Source: Anaerolineae bacterium | GTDB taxonomy: Bacteria; Chloroflexota; Anaerolineae; Promineifilales; Promineifilaceae | Direction: 5' to 3' | Length of the DNA: 64,000 nucleotides | NCBI GenBank assembly: GCA_023384355.1 | Contig: JAHDWL010000013.1 | Span: 1 to 64,000 of the forward strand | Shown here: piece by piece, positions 42,706 through 51,609 of the stretch | Layout of the letters: each line of letters starts with the position of its first letter | Position numbering within the stretch: the stretch's first letter is position 1 | Translations under genes and position numbers: made by a program | Notes under the pieces: generated by a model | What the model saw: the letters and a program-made list of their open reading frames with translations, nothing else | Told to the model about the DNA's origin: nothing | Databases searched by the model: none

Positions 42706-44847
42706 ATGCGTGATGCCCGACCTGTGAACTCCGGCCCGTTCGCGGGCCAAATGACGGGGGCGACCGGCGCGCTCTCCGACTCGCAACAGCGAGTGATTCG
42801 TTTGGCGCGAGTGTGGGCGGGCATCGCCGTGGCCGTGATGCTGATAAATGTGGTGCTGGTCGTGCGCCACGTGGCGGCAACCGGCGATACGACCAACCTC
42901 CTCTCCCACCAGTTTTTTCTGCCGGTATCGGTGCTGGTCTATTGCCTGTTGGCCGTCATGGTCATAACCCACCGGCCGGCGAACCCGATTGGCTGGCTCT
43001 TTCTGGTCACCGGATCCGCCTACGCGCTCACCGCATTGTCCGCCGGGATCATCGTTTACGGCTCGTCCTCGTCCGTCGTTGGTTTCTCAACCTTCACGGA
43101 CCTCGCGCTGTGGCTGAATAACTGGATATGGATTCCCGCCACGATCTTGCCGACGACCTTCGTTTTTCTGCTCTTTCCGGATGGCCATTTGCCGTCACCG
43201 CGCTGGCGGCCGATCGCCTGGGCTGCCGGACTGGGGCTGGCGCTGGTTGTTTTCGGCCTGGCGTTACATCCGGGGCCGGTTGAAAGCTGGGTGACGGCCA
43301 GGAATCCCTATGGCCTGACCGCCGCGAAGGTCGCTCTTGACGCCGTCATCAACCTGGGAACGTTTTTGTTGCTGATCGGCGGAACCGGTTCGATTTTGGC
43401 GATCCTGTCTCGCTATCGCCGATCGCGCGGGATCGAGCGGGAGCAGATGAAATGGCTGGCCTACGCCGCCGCCTTAATCATGATTTTTGCGGTCGTGGCC
43501 ATCCCCTTGACGATTACCGGCATGTTGGCCGAACCACAAACCCTTGACGCGAGTATTATCCTGACCAATCTGGCGATGCTCCTGATCGGGGTGGCTGCCG
43601 CCATCGCCATTGTCGGCTACCGGCTCTACGATATCGATGTCATTATCAGCCGGACGCTGGTCTACGGCGTGATGACCGGCATCATCATCCTGATTTACAG
43701 TCTGGTTGTGGGCGCGGCGAGCGTGCTTTTTGACTCACAGGGCAACTGGTTGCTGGCGTTGCTGGCGACCGGTCTGGTGGCCGTCCTCTTCCAGCCCATC
43801 CGCGACCGTTTGCAGCGTGGCGTGAACCGGCTCCTCTACGGGCAGCGCGACGAACCGATTGAAGTGCTGACCCGTCTGGGGCAGAGTCTGGAGCAGACGA
43901 TAACGCCCGATTTAGCCTATTCCACGATTGTGGAGACAGTTGCCCAGGCCATGCGCCTGCCCTATGTCGCCATCCAGATTCCCCAGGGGGGCCGGCGTTG
44001 GACAGCCGGCGCGTATGGTGTTCCCGGCAACGAGCCGGTTTCGTATGAATTGACCTACCAGGGTGACGTCGCCGGCTGGTTGCTGGTTGGTCGTCGCGCG
44101 CCGGACGAGGCGCTTAACCCGGCCGATGACTTGCTGTTGCGCAATATCGCCCGGCAGGCCGGGGCGGCCGTCCACAACGCCCAACTGACGGCCGACCTGC
44201 AACGTTCGCGGCAACAGATCGTCGCCAGTCGCGAGGAGGAGCGCCTTCGCCTGCGGCGCGATCTGCACGACGGCCTCGGCCCATCGCTCGCCTCGCTGTT
44301 GCTGGAGTCGAGGGCGCTGCGGCGGATGATCCGCGACGATCCGGACGCGGCCGAAAAGCTGGTCGATGAGATGCAGGGCGATATCCGGGCAACGATTGAC
44401 GATATTCGCCGCGTTGTGAACGAGCTGCGTCCCCCGGCGCTCGATGATTTGGGCTTTGTGCCCGCGATTCAGGTTTTAGCCGGCAAGCTAAGCCGGCCGG
44501 CTTCGGGGGCGTCCGCCGATCTGGTTGTCCACGTGGAAGCGCCGGAGAACATCCCGCCGCTGCCGGCCGCGGTCGAGGTAGCCGCGTACCGGATTATTCA
44601 GGAAGCCCTGACCAATGTGACTCGCCACGCGGAGGCGCGACAGGTGTGGGTATGCTTGCAACTTGGCCGGGAACTGGATATCGAGGTCAGCGATGACGGA
44701 CGCGGCATCAACGGCGGCCGTCAAGGCGGTCTGGGGCTTCGTTCCATGCGCGAGCGCGCCGCGGAGTTGGGCGGCAATGTAACTGTGAGCCGCAGACCTG
44801 AAGGAGGTACGAAGGTGCGGGCGAGTTTACCGTTGGGAGGAGTCTGA
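42706..44847 (+). CDS. NarL-type membrane sensor histidine kinase
   Basis: A 713-residue kinase. Residues 1-370 hold eight to ten membrane spans with RPANPIGWLFLVTG and FPDGHLPSPRWRP, both typical of a Chloroflexota/Actinobacteria sensor type, and GYRLYDIDVIISRTLVYG before the last spans. A GAF-like region follows (about 400-495). The HisKA_3 domain carries LRRDLHDGLGPSLASLL with the phospho-histidine, and the ATPase domain has IIQEALTNVTRHAEA (N-box) and GGLGLRSMRERAAELGG. The regulator gene begins five bases after the stop. The signal is unknown. Confidence 0.92.
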   Translation: MRDARPVNSGPFAGQMTGATGALSDSQQRVIRLARVWAGIAVAVMLINVVLVVRHVAATGDTTNLLSHQFFLPVSVLVYCLLAVMVITHRPANPIGWLFLVTGSAYALTALSAGIIVYGSSSSVVGFSTFTDLALWLNNWIWIPATILPTTFVFLLFPDGHLPSPRWRPIAWAAGLGLALVVFGLALHPGPVESWVTARNPYGLTAAKVALDAVINLGTFLLLIGGTGSILAILSRYRRSRGIEREQMKWLAYAAALIMIFAVVAIPLTITGMLAEPQTLDASIILTNLAMLLIGVAAAIAIVGYRLYDIDVIISRTLVYGVMTGIIILIYSLVVGAASVLFDSQGNWLLALLATGLVAVLFQPIRDRLQRGVNRLLYGQRDEPIEVLTRLGQSLEQTITPDLAYSTIVETVAQAMRLPYVAIQIPQGGRRWTAGAYGVPGNEPVSYELTYQGDVAGWLLVGRRAPDEALNPADDLLLRNIARQAGAAVHNAQLTADLQRSRQQIVASREEERLRLRRDLHDGLGPSLASLLLESRALRRMIRDDPDAAEKLVDEMQGDIRATIDDIRRVVNELRPPALDDLGFVPAIQVLAGKLSRPASGASADLVVHVEAPENIPPLPAAVEVAAYRIIQEALTNVTRHAEARQVWVCLQLGRELDIEVSDDGRGINGGRQGGLGLRSMRERAAELGGNVTVSRRPEGGTKVRASLPLGGV

Positions 44848-44852
44848 GAGCC

Positions 44853-45497
44853 ATGCCGCCGATCAACGTCCTGATTGCTGATGACCACCCGCTTTTTCGC
44901 AAGGGGATGCGCACCTTGCTCGATTCCATGCCCGAAATTGCCGTCCTCGGTGAGGCGACCAGCGGGCAGGAGGCTGTCCGGTTGGGAGTGGAATTGAACC
45001 CCGACATCATTCTGATGGATCTGAAAATGCCGGATGGGGGTGGACTGTGGGCGATCAGCCAACTGTCGCAGCGAAAGCCTGACGTCGGCATCCTGGTGGT
45101 GACCCTGTTCGAGGATGACGAGTCGGTATTCACCGCGCTGAAGGCGGGGGCGCGTGGCTATGTGCTGAAGGATGCCGATGAGGTTGAGATGATGCGCGCC
45201 ATCCAGGCCGTCGCCCAGGGCGAGGCTATCTTCAGCCCGGCCATCGCCGTGCGTTTGATGGACTATTTCGCGGCGACCAAAAGCTCGCCCCACGCCGAGG
45301 CCTTTCCCGAGCTGACCGAGCGCGAGCGGGAGATTCTGGTGTTGATTGCGCGCGGCCGCTCCAATTTCGAGATCGCCGAAGCGCTGTCCATCAGCCTGAA
45401 GACCGTTCGCAACCACGCCTCGAATATCTTCAACAAGCTCCAGGTCGCTGACCGGACCCAGGCGGCGATCCGGGCGCGCGAAGCGGGTCTTGCCTGA
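44853..45497 (+). CDS. NarL/LuxR-type response regulator
   Basis: A 214-residue transcription factor, partner of the kinase five bases upstream. The receiver has the acidic pocket ADDHP (residues 9-13), phosphoacceptor D56 in ILMDLKMPDGG and K106 in YVLKDADE. The C-terminal LuxR helix-turn-helix is clear (LTEREREILVLIARG, then SISLKTVRNHASNIFNKL). It should bind DNA as a dimer when phosphorylated. Target genes cannot be named; the cytochromes upstream and adenine deaminase downstream are nearest. Confidence 0.93.
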   Translation: MPPINVLIADDHPLFRKGMRTLLDSMPEIAVLGEATSGQEAVRLGVELNPDIILMDLKMPDGGGLWAISQLSQRKPDVGILVVTLFEDDESVFTALKAGARGYVLKDADEVEMMRAIQAVAQGEAIFSPAIAVRLMDYFAATKSSPHAEAFPELTEREREILVLIARGRSNFEIAEALSISLKTVRNHASNIFNKLQVADRTQAAIRAREAGLA

Positions 45498-45522
45498 CCA
45501 CTCATAAATCGTGCAAAGTTAT

Positions 45523-45557
45523 CCCCGTGAGGCTAAAATCAGGCTATTCACACGGGG
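45523..45557 (+). promoter_or_regulatory. Inverted repeat upstream of adenine deaminase
   Basis: CCCCGTG (45523-45529) and CACGGGG (45551-45557) are perfect 7-bp arms 21 bases apart. The spacer contains AGGCTA twice. It lies just before the start codon at 45567 and could be an operator or an RNA hairpin. Confidence 0.45.
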
Positions 45558-45566
45558 GTATTCCGC

Positions 45567-47372
45567 ATGAGCCTTCACAAACACTGGCATGAACTGACAC
45601 AAGACCTCGTCGCCGTGGCGATGGGGCGCAAGCCTGCTGATACTGTCATCTGTAACGGCCGCTGGGTCAACGTCCATAGCGGCGAGATTCTGCCCGGCAC
45701 CGACGTCGCCATCGCCGGCGGCCACATCGCCTATGTCGGGCCGGACGCGAGCCATTGCATTGGGCCTAATACAAAAATAATCGAGGCCAAACAGCGCTAT
45801 CTCGTCCCCGGCCTGTGCGATGCCCATATGCACGTCGAGAGCGGTATGGTGACGGTGACCGAATTCGCCCGGGCTGTCATCCCTCACGGGACGACGAGCA
45901 TGTTCATCGACCCGCACGAGATCGCCAACGTGTTGGGGCTGGACGGCGTGCGCCTGATGCACGACGAGGCGATGGCCATGCCGATCAACGTTTACGTCCA
46001 GATGCCGAGTTGTGTGCCCAGCGCGCCGGGGCTGGAGACGCCCGGCGCGTCGATTGGCCCGGAAGAGGTGGCCGAGGCAATGGCCTGGCCGGGCATCATC
46101 GGCCTGGGGGAGATGATGAACTTTCCCGGCGTTTTCAGCGGCGACGACAAGATGCACGCCGAGATGGCGGCGACGATGCGCGCGAACAAGGTGATCGGCG
46201 GCCACTACGCCTCGCCCGATCTCGGCCGCGCCTTCCACGGCTATGTGGTAGGCGGCCCGGCCGATGACCACGAGGGCACACGCCTTGAGGACGCCGTGGC
46301 CCGCGTGCGGCAGGGCATGAAGGCCATGTTGCGCCTCGGCTCAGCCTGGTATGACGTGGCGGCACAAGTGAAGGCCATCACCGAGATGGGGCTGGACAGC
46401 CGCAACTTCATCCTCTGCACCGACGATTCCCACTCCGGCACGCTGGTCGGCGAGGGGCATATGGACCGCGTCGTGCGCCACGCTATCGCCCAGGGATTGC
46501 GGCCGATGGCCGCCATCCAGATGGCGACGCTCAACACGGCGATCCATTTCGGCCTGGAGCGGGAGATCGGCAGTATTACGCCCGGTCGCCGCGCTGACGT
46601 GGTGATCACCAGCGATCTGGCTACGCTGCCTATCGAGGTGGTCATCGCCGGGGGGCAGGTAGTCGCCGAAAACGGCCGCATCGCCGTCGACATCCCGCCC
46701 TATCCCTATCCCGGATTGGCGGTGGGGACGGTGCGACTGGGAAAACGGCTGGTGGCGAGCGATTTCGAGGCGAGCGTGCCCGTGGGCAACGGCCAAATGC
46801 CGGCAACCGCTGCCGTTCGGGTGATCGGGGTCATCGAAAACCAGGCGCCGACGAAGGCGCTGGAGCGAGGGCTGGCGGTGGTCGATGGCCTGATACAGCC
46901 CGACCCGGAGCAGGACGTCTGTCGCATCGCGCTGGTGGAACGCCACCGGGGAACGGGCGAGGTGGTCAACGGCTTCGTCAGCGGTTTCGGTTTCAACGTA
47001 CCCTGTGCCGTGGCCAGCACGGTGGCCCACGACAGCCACCACATGATCGTCGTGGGCACGGACGCGGCCGATATGGCTCGCGCGGCCAATCGTCTGGGCG
47101 TTGTCGGCGGCGGGGTGGTGGTGTTCCGCGAGGGGCGCGAGATCGCCCTGGTGGAACTGCCCATCGCCGGACTGATGAGCGACGAGCGGGCCGAGGTCGT
47201 GGCCGCCAAGGCGGAACGGATGGTCGAGGCCTTCGCCGAATGCGGCTGCACGCTGCACAACGCCTACATGCAGTTGAGTCTGCTGGGTCTGGTGGTCATC
47301 CCGGAGTTGCGGATATCGGACAAGGGGATTGTGGATGTGAGGACGTTTGAGGTGGTGGGGTTAATGGCCTGA
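45567..47372 (+). CDS. ade: Adenine deaminase
   Basis: An amidohydrolase of 601 residues that converts adenine to hypoxanthine and ammonia in purine salvage. The family opening is seen in DTVICNGRWVNVHSGEILPG, followed by the metal site LVPGLCDAHMHVESGMVT, then GTTSMFIDPHEIANVLG, GLGEMMNFPGV, GGHYASP, and CTDDSHSGTLVGEGH with the catalytic metal-binding acids. The C-terminal domain (about 400-600) is the usual adenine-deaminase extension with HDSHHMIVVGTD. Length fits. Hypoxanthine could feed a phosphoribosyltransferase, although the one at 33230 is far away. Confidence 0.95.
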   Translation: MSLHKHWHELTQDLVAVAMGRKPADTVICNGRWVNVHSGEILPGTDVAIAGGHIAYVGPDASHCIGPNTKIIEAKQRYLVPGLCDAHMHVESGMVTVTEFARAVIPHGTTSMFIDPHEIANVLGLDGVRLMHDEAMAMPINVYVQMPSCVPSAPGLETPGASIGPEEVAEAMAWPGIIGLGEMMNFPGVFSGDDKMHAEMAATMRANKVIGGHYASPDLGRAFHGYVVGGPADDHEGTRLEDAVARVRQGMKAMLRLGSAWYDVAAQVKAITEMGLDSRNFILCTDDSHSGTLVGEGHMDRVVRHAIAQGLRPMAAIQMATLNTAIHFGLEREIGSITPGRRADVVITSDLATLPIEVVIAGGQVVAENGRIAVDIPPYPYPGLAVGTVRLGKRLVASDFEASVPVGNGQMPATAAVRVIGVIENQAPTKALERGLAVVDGLIQPDPEQDVCRIALVERHRGTGEVVNGFVSGFGFNVPCAVASTVAHDSHHMIVVGTDAADMARAANRLGVVGGGVVVFREGREIALVELPIAGLMSDERAEVVAAKAERMVEAFAECGCTLHNAYMQLSLLGLVVIPELRISDKGIVDVRTFEVVGLMA

Positions 47373-47455
47373 TCTTTTGCGATCCGATCAAGCTAACCTT
47401 AGCATCACAAGACAATGTTATAATCAAAACCGATGCAACCTTTTAGGAGAATGAC

Positions 47456-47740
47456 GTGTACAACCGGATTCTGCGCCAGATGCGCGAAAAGGTTCGTTTA
47501 CGACAATACGTGATGACCTTGCACGCAGAGGAAGAAATGAGTGATGACGGTTTTACTGTCTTCGATGTGGAGCGCGCATTACTAACCGGGGAAATAATCG
47601 AGCGACAACCTGATCGCCTATCGAATGAGTGGAAATATTTGGTTGCGGGGCGATCGGTCTATGAGCGCCATCTTGTTGTTGTGGCGAAAATTGGTGTTAC
47701 CGGAAACCTGGTCATTATCACTGTCTATGGCACGGAATGA
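47456..47740 (+). CDS. DUF4258 protein, toxin-like partner of a YgiT pair
   Basis: A 94-residue protein. GTG at 47456 lies six bases after AGGAGA. The sequence has the DUF4258 pattern: a histidine near residue 23 (TLHAEEEMSDDGFTVFDVERA), LLTGEIIERQPD, and a C-terminal strand pair HLVVVAKIGVTGNLVIITVY. DUF4258 genes commonly precede YgiT-type zinc-finger genes and the pair is annotated as toxin-antitoxin-like, with an RNase-type fold proposed. The region is visibly poorer in GC than its surroundings, suggesting transfer. Activity is not proven. Confidence 0.8.
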   Translation: MYNRILRQMREKVRLRQYVMTLHAEEEMSDDGFTVFDVERALLTGEIIERQPDRLSNEWKYLVAGRSVYERHLVVVAKIGVTGNLVIITVYGTE

Positions 47741-47991
47741 TTATGAGTGAATTACAGGGAGAGCTAATTTGTGATATTTGCGGTCAAATAGGAGCGAAAA
47801 TTCGTCACGTCTCTCGCAGCTATGGCAAGGGAGAGGATCTCCTTGTTATTGAGAATGTACCAATAATCAGTTGCCCACATTGCGGTGAGAGCTATTTGAC
47901 GGCGGACACGCTTCTGGAGATCGAACGGATCAAACTACATCGACAAGCTATGGCCGAGGAAAGGCCAGTACCTGTTGCGGTGTTTGCTTGA
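47737..47991 (+). CDS. YgiT-type zinc-finger (MqsA-like) antitoxin candidate
   Basis: An 84-residue protein whose ATG overlaps the previous stop (ATGA); ATG at 47743 is an alternative. Two CXXC pairs, CDICG near residue 13 and CPHCGESYL near residue 47, match the zinc-binding N-domain of MqsA/YgiT. The C-terminal DNA-binding helix-turn-helix of full MqsA is missing, as is usual for this short form; TADTLLEIERIKLH is the conserved tail. It probably pairs with the DUF4258 protein encoded just before. Confidence 0.82.
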   Translation: MIMSELQGELICDICGQIGAKIRHVSRSYGKGEDLLVIENVPIISCPHCGESYLTADTLLEIERIKLHRQAMAEERPVPVAVFA

Positions 47992-48124
47992 AGGTTCTAG
48001 AACTTGTTGGGCGATGACGGAAGGCCGAGGAGTCGTCCGGACCTAGTTGCCTGACTGGACGGCGACACATGTATCAGTCGGGCGACTACGTGATCGCCGA
48101 TCTTTCAGGCCCGGCAGAATCCAA

Positions 48125-48922
48125 ATGAAAACATTACCGAGCATCGATCAGCTGATTTCACTGAGAGGCAAAAAGGCACTCATCACCGGCGCGGCCGGTG
48201 GCATCGGCAAAGCCATGGCCAATCGCTTCGCTGAGGCGGGCGCCGCCCTGGAACTTGTCGACTTCAACAAAACGGCCCTGATCGCGGCGGCCGATGAGCT
48301 ATCCAGTCTCGGCGCGCGCGTCCGGCTCCACGTCATCGATCTGGCGGAAAAGGATCAAATTGACGCCATGTGGGGCACACTCGATGGAGATGAGCCGGAT
48401 ATCCTTGTCAATAACGCCGGCATCTATCCCTTCCGGGAGTTCATCGACAGCGACGAGACATTCGTTCGCCGTATGATGGAGGTCAATCTTTTCGCGGTAT
48501 CGTGGATGTGCCATCAGATGATCCGCCGCCGGCTGAAACGAGGCGGGGTGATCATTAACCTGGGATCGATTGAGGCGGTGTTGCCCTTCAAGAATGACCT
48601 GGCCCTCTACAGCACCAGCAAGGCCGGCGTGATCGCCCTGACCCGGGCGTTGTCGAAGGAGCATGCCCGGCATGGCTTTCGCATCAACGCCATTGTGCCG
48701 GGGGGTATCCTGACGCCGGGGACGAAAGCCGCCGCCAAAGAAGTCCTGCGCGGCCGGTTGACTCATATCAGGACGGGGATCGAGTTCAAGCAACGTCTGC
48801 CGATTGGCCGGATTGGCCAGCCGGACGAGGTCGCGCGCATGGCCCTCGTGCTGGCCAGCGATCTGTCCAGTTACGTCTACGGCGCGGCGATACCGGTGGA
48901 CGGCGGTTTCCTGGCGGCATAG
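48125..48922 (+). CDS. SDR family oxidoreductase
   Basis: A classical short-chain dehydrogenase of 265 residues. ATG at 48125 is preferred to TTG at 48047, which would add an unrelated leader. The cofactor loop is TGAAGGIGKAMA (near residue 22), the structural motif is NNAGIYPF, and the catalytic set is a serine in LGSIEAVLPF with YSTSK. The VDFNK sequence at the end of strand 2 has an aspartate, pointing to NAD(H) rather than NADP(H). The C-terminus AIPVDGGFLA is typical. Substrate is unknown. Confidence 0.9.
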   Translation: MKTLPSIDQLISLRGKKALITGAAGGIGKAMANRFAEAGAALELVDFNKTALIAAADELSSLGARVRLHVIDLAEKDQIDAMWGTLDGDEPDILVNNAGIYPFREFIDSDETFVRRMMEVNLFAVSWMCHQMIRRRLKRGGVIINLGSIEAVLPFKNDLALYSTSKAGVIALTRALSKEHARHGFRINAIVPGGILTPGTKAAAKEVLRGRLTHIRTGIEFKQRLPIGRIGQPDEVARMALVLASDLSSYVYGAAIPVDGGFLAA

Positions 48923-49029
48923 TGGCGATCAAGTGTGATGATTGTGTATGCCCAAGCAACCGAGCGATATGGCGCGCTTCTGGACCATCTGGTTAGAATA
49001 AACGGACAGGCTGATTGAGCGGGGATTAT

Positions 49030-49464
49030 ATGGATGGTTCCGTCGATATTCGCCCGGCCCGGATATTGGAATGGCTGGCGGCCGTCATCGGCGCGGCCAA
49101 TTGCGTGATCGTGCCGCTTCTGTTTGCCCAGCCGGGAGGACGAGATTTCCCGTTTCCGGGCCTCTATTTCATCGAGATTGCCCTGCTGGGCGTGGCAGTC
49201 GTCCTCTACGTTGCCTTGCGATCGGCCGCGCCCGGTCGCTGGAGTGTCGTGCCATGGGCCGCGGCCGGGATCATCCTGGCATTTGTCATCCTGGGCGGGT
49301 TCAGTATTGGCTACTTCCTCATCCCCGCCTTCCTGGCCTTCACCTTTGTCGGCGTGGTGGCGGATAGACAGACCGGCGGCCCGATCGCGCGGCACTTTGG
49401 CTTGCTCCTGGTAGCGGCCATCGCGCAAGCCGCTTTCATGCTGTTGGCTATCCAGTTTGGTTGA
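49030..49464 (+). CDS. Four-span membrane protein of unknown function
   Basis: A 144-residue hydrophobic protein. ATG at 49030 is preferred over TTG at 49015. Spans are roughly WLAAVIGAANCVIVPLLFA, GLYFIEIALLGVAVVLYVAL, VVPWAAAGIILAFVILGGF with a continuing span, and LLLVAAIAQAAFMLLAIQF. The conserved-looking loop FPFPGLYFIE lies between spans 1 and 2. No family was recognised. It stands alone between the SDR and the radical SAM genes. Confidence 0.55.
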   Translation: MDGSVDIRPARILEWLAAVIGAANCVIVPLLFAQPGGRDFPFPGLYFIEIALLGVAVVLYVALRSAAPGRWSVVPWAAAGIILAFVILGGFSIGYFLIPAFLAFTFVGVVADRQTGGPIARHFGLLLVAAIAQAAFMLLAIQFG

Positions 49465-49537
49465 TAACCCGGATTCCGGTTCACAACGAAAGACACTTGG
49501 ACAATCGCCCGGTTTCGTGGTAACTGTTTGAGCGCCT

Positions 49538-50962
49538 ATGACCAAAACGACTCCGCTGGCGGCCGAGGCTGCGCGCCTGTACGATGCCTACCGGCTGGAC
49601 GACCTGCCTCGCGCGCTGCGGCGAAACAGTCTCGATTACTATTATCTGAGCATCTACCCGTCGCTCTCCGGGTTGCGGCCGATCGCATCCGGCGACGAAC
49701 CGCAATACCCACAGGCAATCAGTAATGCCTACATCCACATCCCGTTCTGTTCGGGCGTGTGCGATTTTTGCAGCTACTATCTGGTGGCAGTCAATCCCCG
49801 GCGTCGCGCGGCCATCGCCCGTTATCTGGATGACGTCCGGGTGGAGCTGGATTATCATGCCCGGCGCACCGACCTCGACATCACCTATCTCTATTTCGGC
49901 GGCGGCACTCCCAGCCTGATCCCGCCGGATGCGCTCGAAGGTTTTCTGGATTTTCTCGCGGATCGCCGCTACCTGAACCCGGCCGTGATGGGCACGCTGG
50001 AGCTGCACCCGGAGTTTTTCGACGACGAGGCGAATTCGTCCCGCTTTCTGGACATCCTGAAGCGCCACGGCATCGGCCGCGTCAGCGTCGGCTATCAGGT
50101 GTCGGATGAGGATATTCTGCGCGAGACAAACCGGCGGCACACAGCCGGTTTCATGGGGCGGGCGATGTCGTTCCTGCGGGCGCGGGGCTTTCTGGTGAAC
50201 CTTGACCTGATCTACGGGCTGGCCGATCAATCGATGGCGAGCTGGGAGCGTACACTGGCTGACGCCGTTGGCTTTGAGCCGGATTCGATCTCGACCTATT
50301 TTTTGTTTGTAGACCGGGGAACGGGCCTCTATGAGCAGGTTCGGCGCGGCCGCGTTGAATTGCCCCCCCACCGGCACGCGCAAACCCTGCATTTGATGGC
50401 GCAACTCGCCCTGGAGGCGGCCGGCTATCACGAGCTGCCGAACGACTTTTGGGCGCGCGACGTGGGCGACCCGGCGACATTCAAGCCGGAGCGATTGCCG
50501 TCGGCGGCCGCGACGTTGCCGGTGGGGTCGGGAGCCTATGGCTATTATCATCGCGCGCAAATCGCCAATGTGTTCGATCTGGGCGAGTATGGGCGAAGGA
50601 TGGCGAGCAACCGGTCGCCCGTCTGGCGTGGTTACACCCTGAACGACGATGAATCATTCCACCGCGACGTGATGTTCGCGCTCAAGAACGATCCATTTAT
50701 CGATTGTGCCCTGTTCCGAAGCGCCTATAATAGAAGCCCGCTGGAGCATTTTGCGAGCATTTTCGTTCGCCTTGTGGAGTATAATCTGGTCACGGTGGCG
50801 GGCGACCGCATCCGGCTGACGCCAAAGGGGCGGCTGTGTGTCGAGGAGATAGCGTGTTTGTTCCGCCATCCCGGCATCGCTGCGGCGAGCGGCGAAGGGA
50901 ACGAATCGGCAGTATTGGCCAAGCATAATTATGCGCCGACCTATCCGGCGATTTCATGGTGA
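49538..50962 (+). CDS. HemW/HemN-like radical SAM protein
   Basis: A radical SAM enzyme of 474 residues. The 4Fe-4S site is [18 protein letters not shown] (CX3CX2C, near residues 70-78), and [12 protein letters not shown] is the SAM-binding glycine motif, both as in coproporphyrinogen oxidase relatives. A C-terminal HemN-type domain follows ([11 protein letters not shown] onward). The extra cysteine that follows the cluster in true HemN is absent, so it is more like HemW (a haem chaperone) or a subfamily with another substrate. The N-terminal 65 residues are unusual. The B12-binding gene 19 bases downstream may be functionally linked. Confidence 0.8.
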   Translation: MTKTTPLAAEAARLYDAYRLDDLPRALRRNSLDYYYLSIYPSLSGLRPIASGDEPQYPQAISNAYIHIPFCSGVCDFCSYYLVAVNPRRRAAIARYLDDVRVELDYHARRTDLDITYLYFGGGTPSLIPPDALEGFLDFLADRRYLNPAVMGTLELHPEFFDDEANSSRFLDILKRHGIGRVSVGYQVSDEDILRETNRRHTAGFMGRAMSFLRARGFLVNLDLIYGLADQSMASWERTLADAVGFEPDSISTYFLFVDRGTGLYEQVRRGRVELPPHRHAQTLHLMAQLALEAAGYHELPNDFWARDVGDPATFKPERLPSAAATLPVGSGAYGYYHRAQIANVFDLGEYGRRMASNRSPVWRGYTLNDDESFHRDVMFALKNDPFIDCALFRSAYNRSPLEHFASIFVRLVEYNLVTVAGDRIRLTPKGRLCVEEIACLFRHPGIAAASGEGNESAVLAKHNYAPTYPAISW

Positions 50963-50981
50963 GACGAGAGGAGAGAACGGC

Positions 50982-51389
50982 ATGAGCGAGCGGCGACCGC
51001 GCGTATTAATCGGCAAGCCCGGCCTGGACGGACACGACCGGGGGGCCAAGGTGACGGCTCGCGCCCTGCGCGATGCGGGCATGGAAGTGATCTATACCGG
51101 TCTGCGCCAGACACCGGAGATGATCGTGGAGGCGGCGTTGCAGGAAGACGTGGACGCCATCGGCCTCAGCATTCTTTCCGGCGCCCATATGCCGCTGGTG
51201 GCGCGAATCATGGAATTGATGGCCGAGAACGACATGACCGACGTCCCGGTTTTTCTGGGGGGGATCGTGCCCGATGAGGACGTCCCGCGGCTGCGCGCGA
51301 TGGGCGTGACAGCCGTGTTCGGCCCCGGCACCAGCCTTGATGACGTCATCGTCCAGTTCCGGGAAGCTATCGCCGCCCGCCAATCCTGA
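50982..51389 (+). CDS. Stand-alone cobalamin-binding protein (mutase C-terminal type)
   Basis: A 135-residue B12-binding domain equal to the small or C-terminal part of methylmalonyl-CoA mutase. ATG at 50982 has AGGAGA upstream. Motifs are [16 protein letters not shown] with the lower-ligand histidine (DXHXXG), [11 protein letters not shown], and GGIVPDEDV with FGPGTS for the nucleotide loop. As a separate polypeptide it should bind adenosylcobalamin and partner a mutase large subunit, none of which is in the window. It directly follows the radical SAM gene. Confidence 0.9.
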   Translation: MSERRPRVLIGKPGLDGHDRGAKVTARALRDAGMEVIYTGLRQTPEMIVEAALQEDVDAIGLSILSGAHMPLVARIMELMAENDMTDVPVFLGGIVPDEDVPRLRAMGVTAVFGPGTSLDDVIVQFREAIAARQS

Positions 51390-51609
51390 ATAAATACGAC
51401 CCGGTTCATCAGCTATCCCGCACGCGGCCGAAATTTGGGGCGTAGAGCTACCTCATGCGAAACCTCATGAGCCGGGCTACACGTTGCCGGCTGGTGAGAT
51501 GCGCCTTGCCGGCGTCGGGCAGATTCTCTCTAACGATAGATTTCTGATACAATTCACATCGATGATTTTCGGCCGGATCATGGCCGGCCTAGCGACGGAG
51601 TTTTGAAGT
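51390..51609 (+). promoter_or_regulatory. Intergenic region with extended -10 and hairpin before the SEC-C gene
   Basis: This 220-base gap holds TGATACAAT (51545-51553), an extended -10 element, and 18 bases later GGCCGG/CCGGCC arms (51571-51589) that would form a hairpin in the leader. GGAG near 51597 is the ribosome site. Confidence 0.4.

Noticed and set aside
42700-44850. Possible ion transporter in the N-terminal half of the kinase gene
   Set aside because: The spans belong to the sensor region of one continuous kinase frame with NPIGWL-type motifs.
45498-45566. Purine riboswitch upstream of adenine deaminase
   Set aside because: The region is too short and lacks the three-way-junction conserved bases; only a simple inverted repeat is present.
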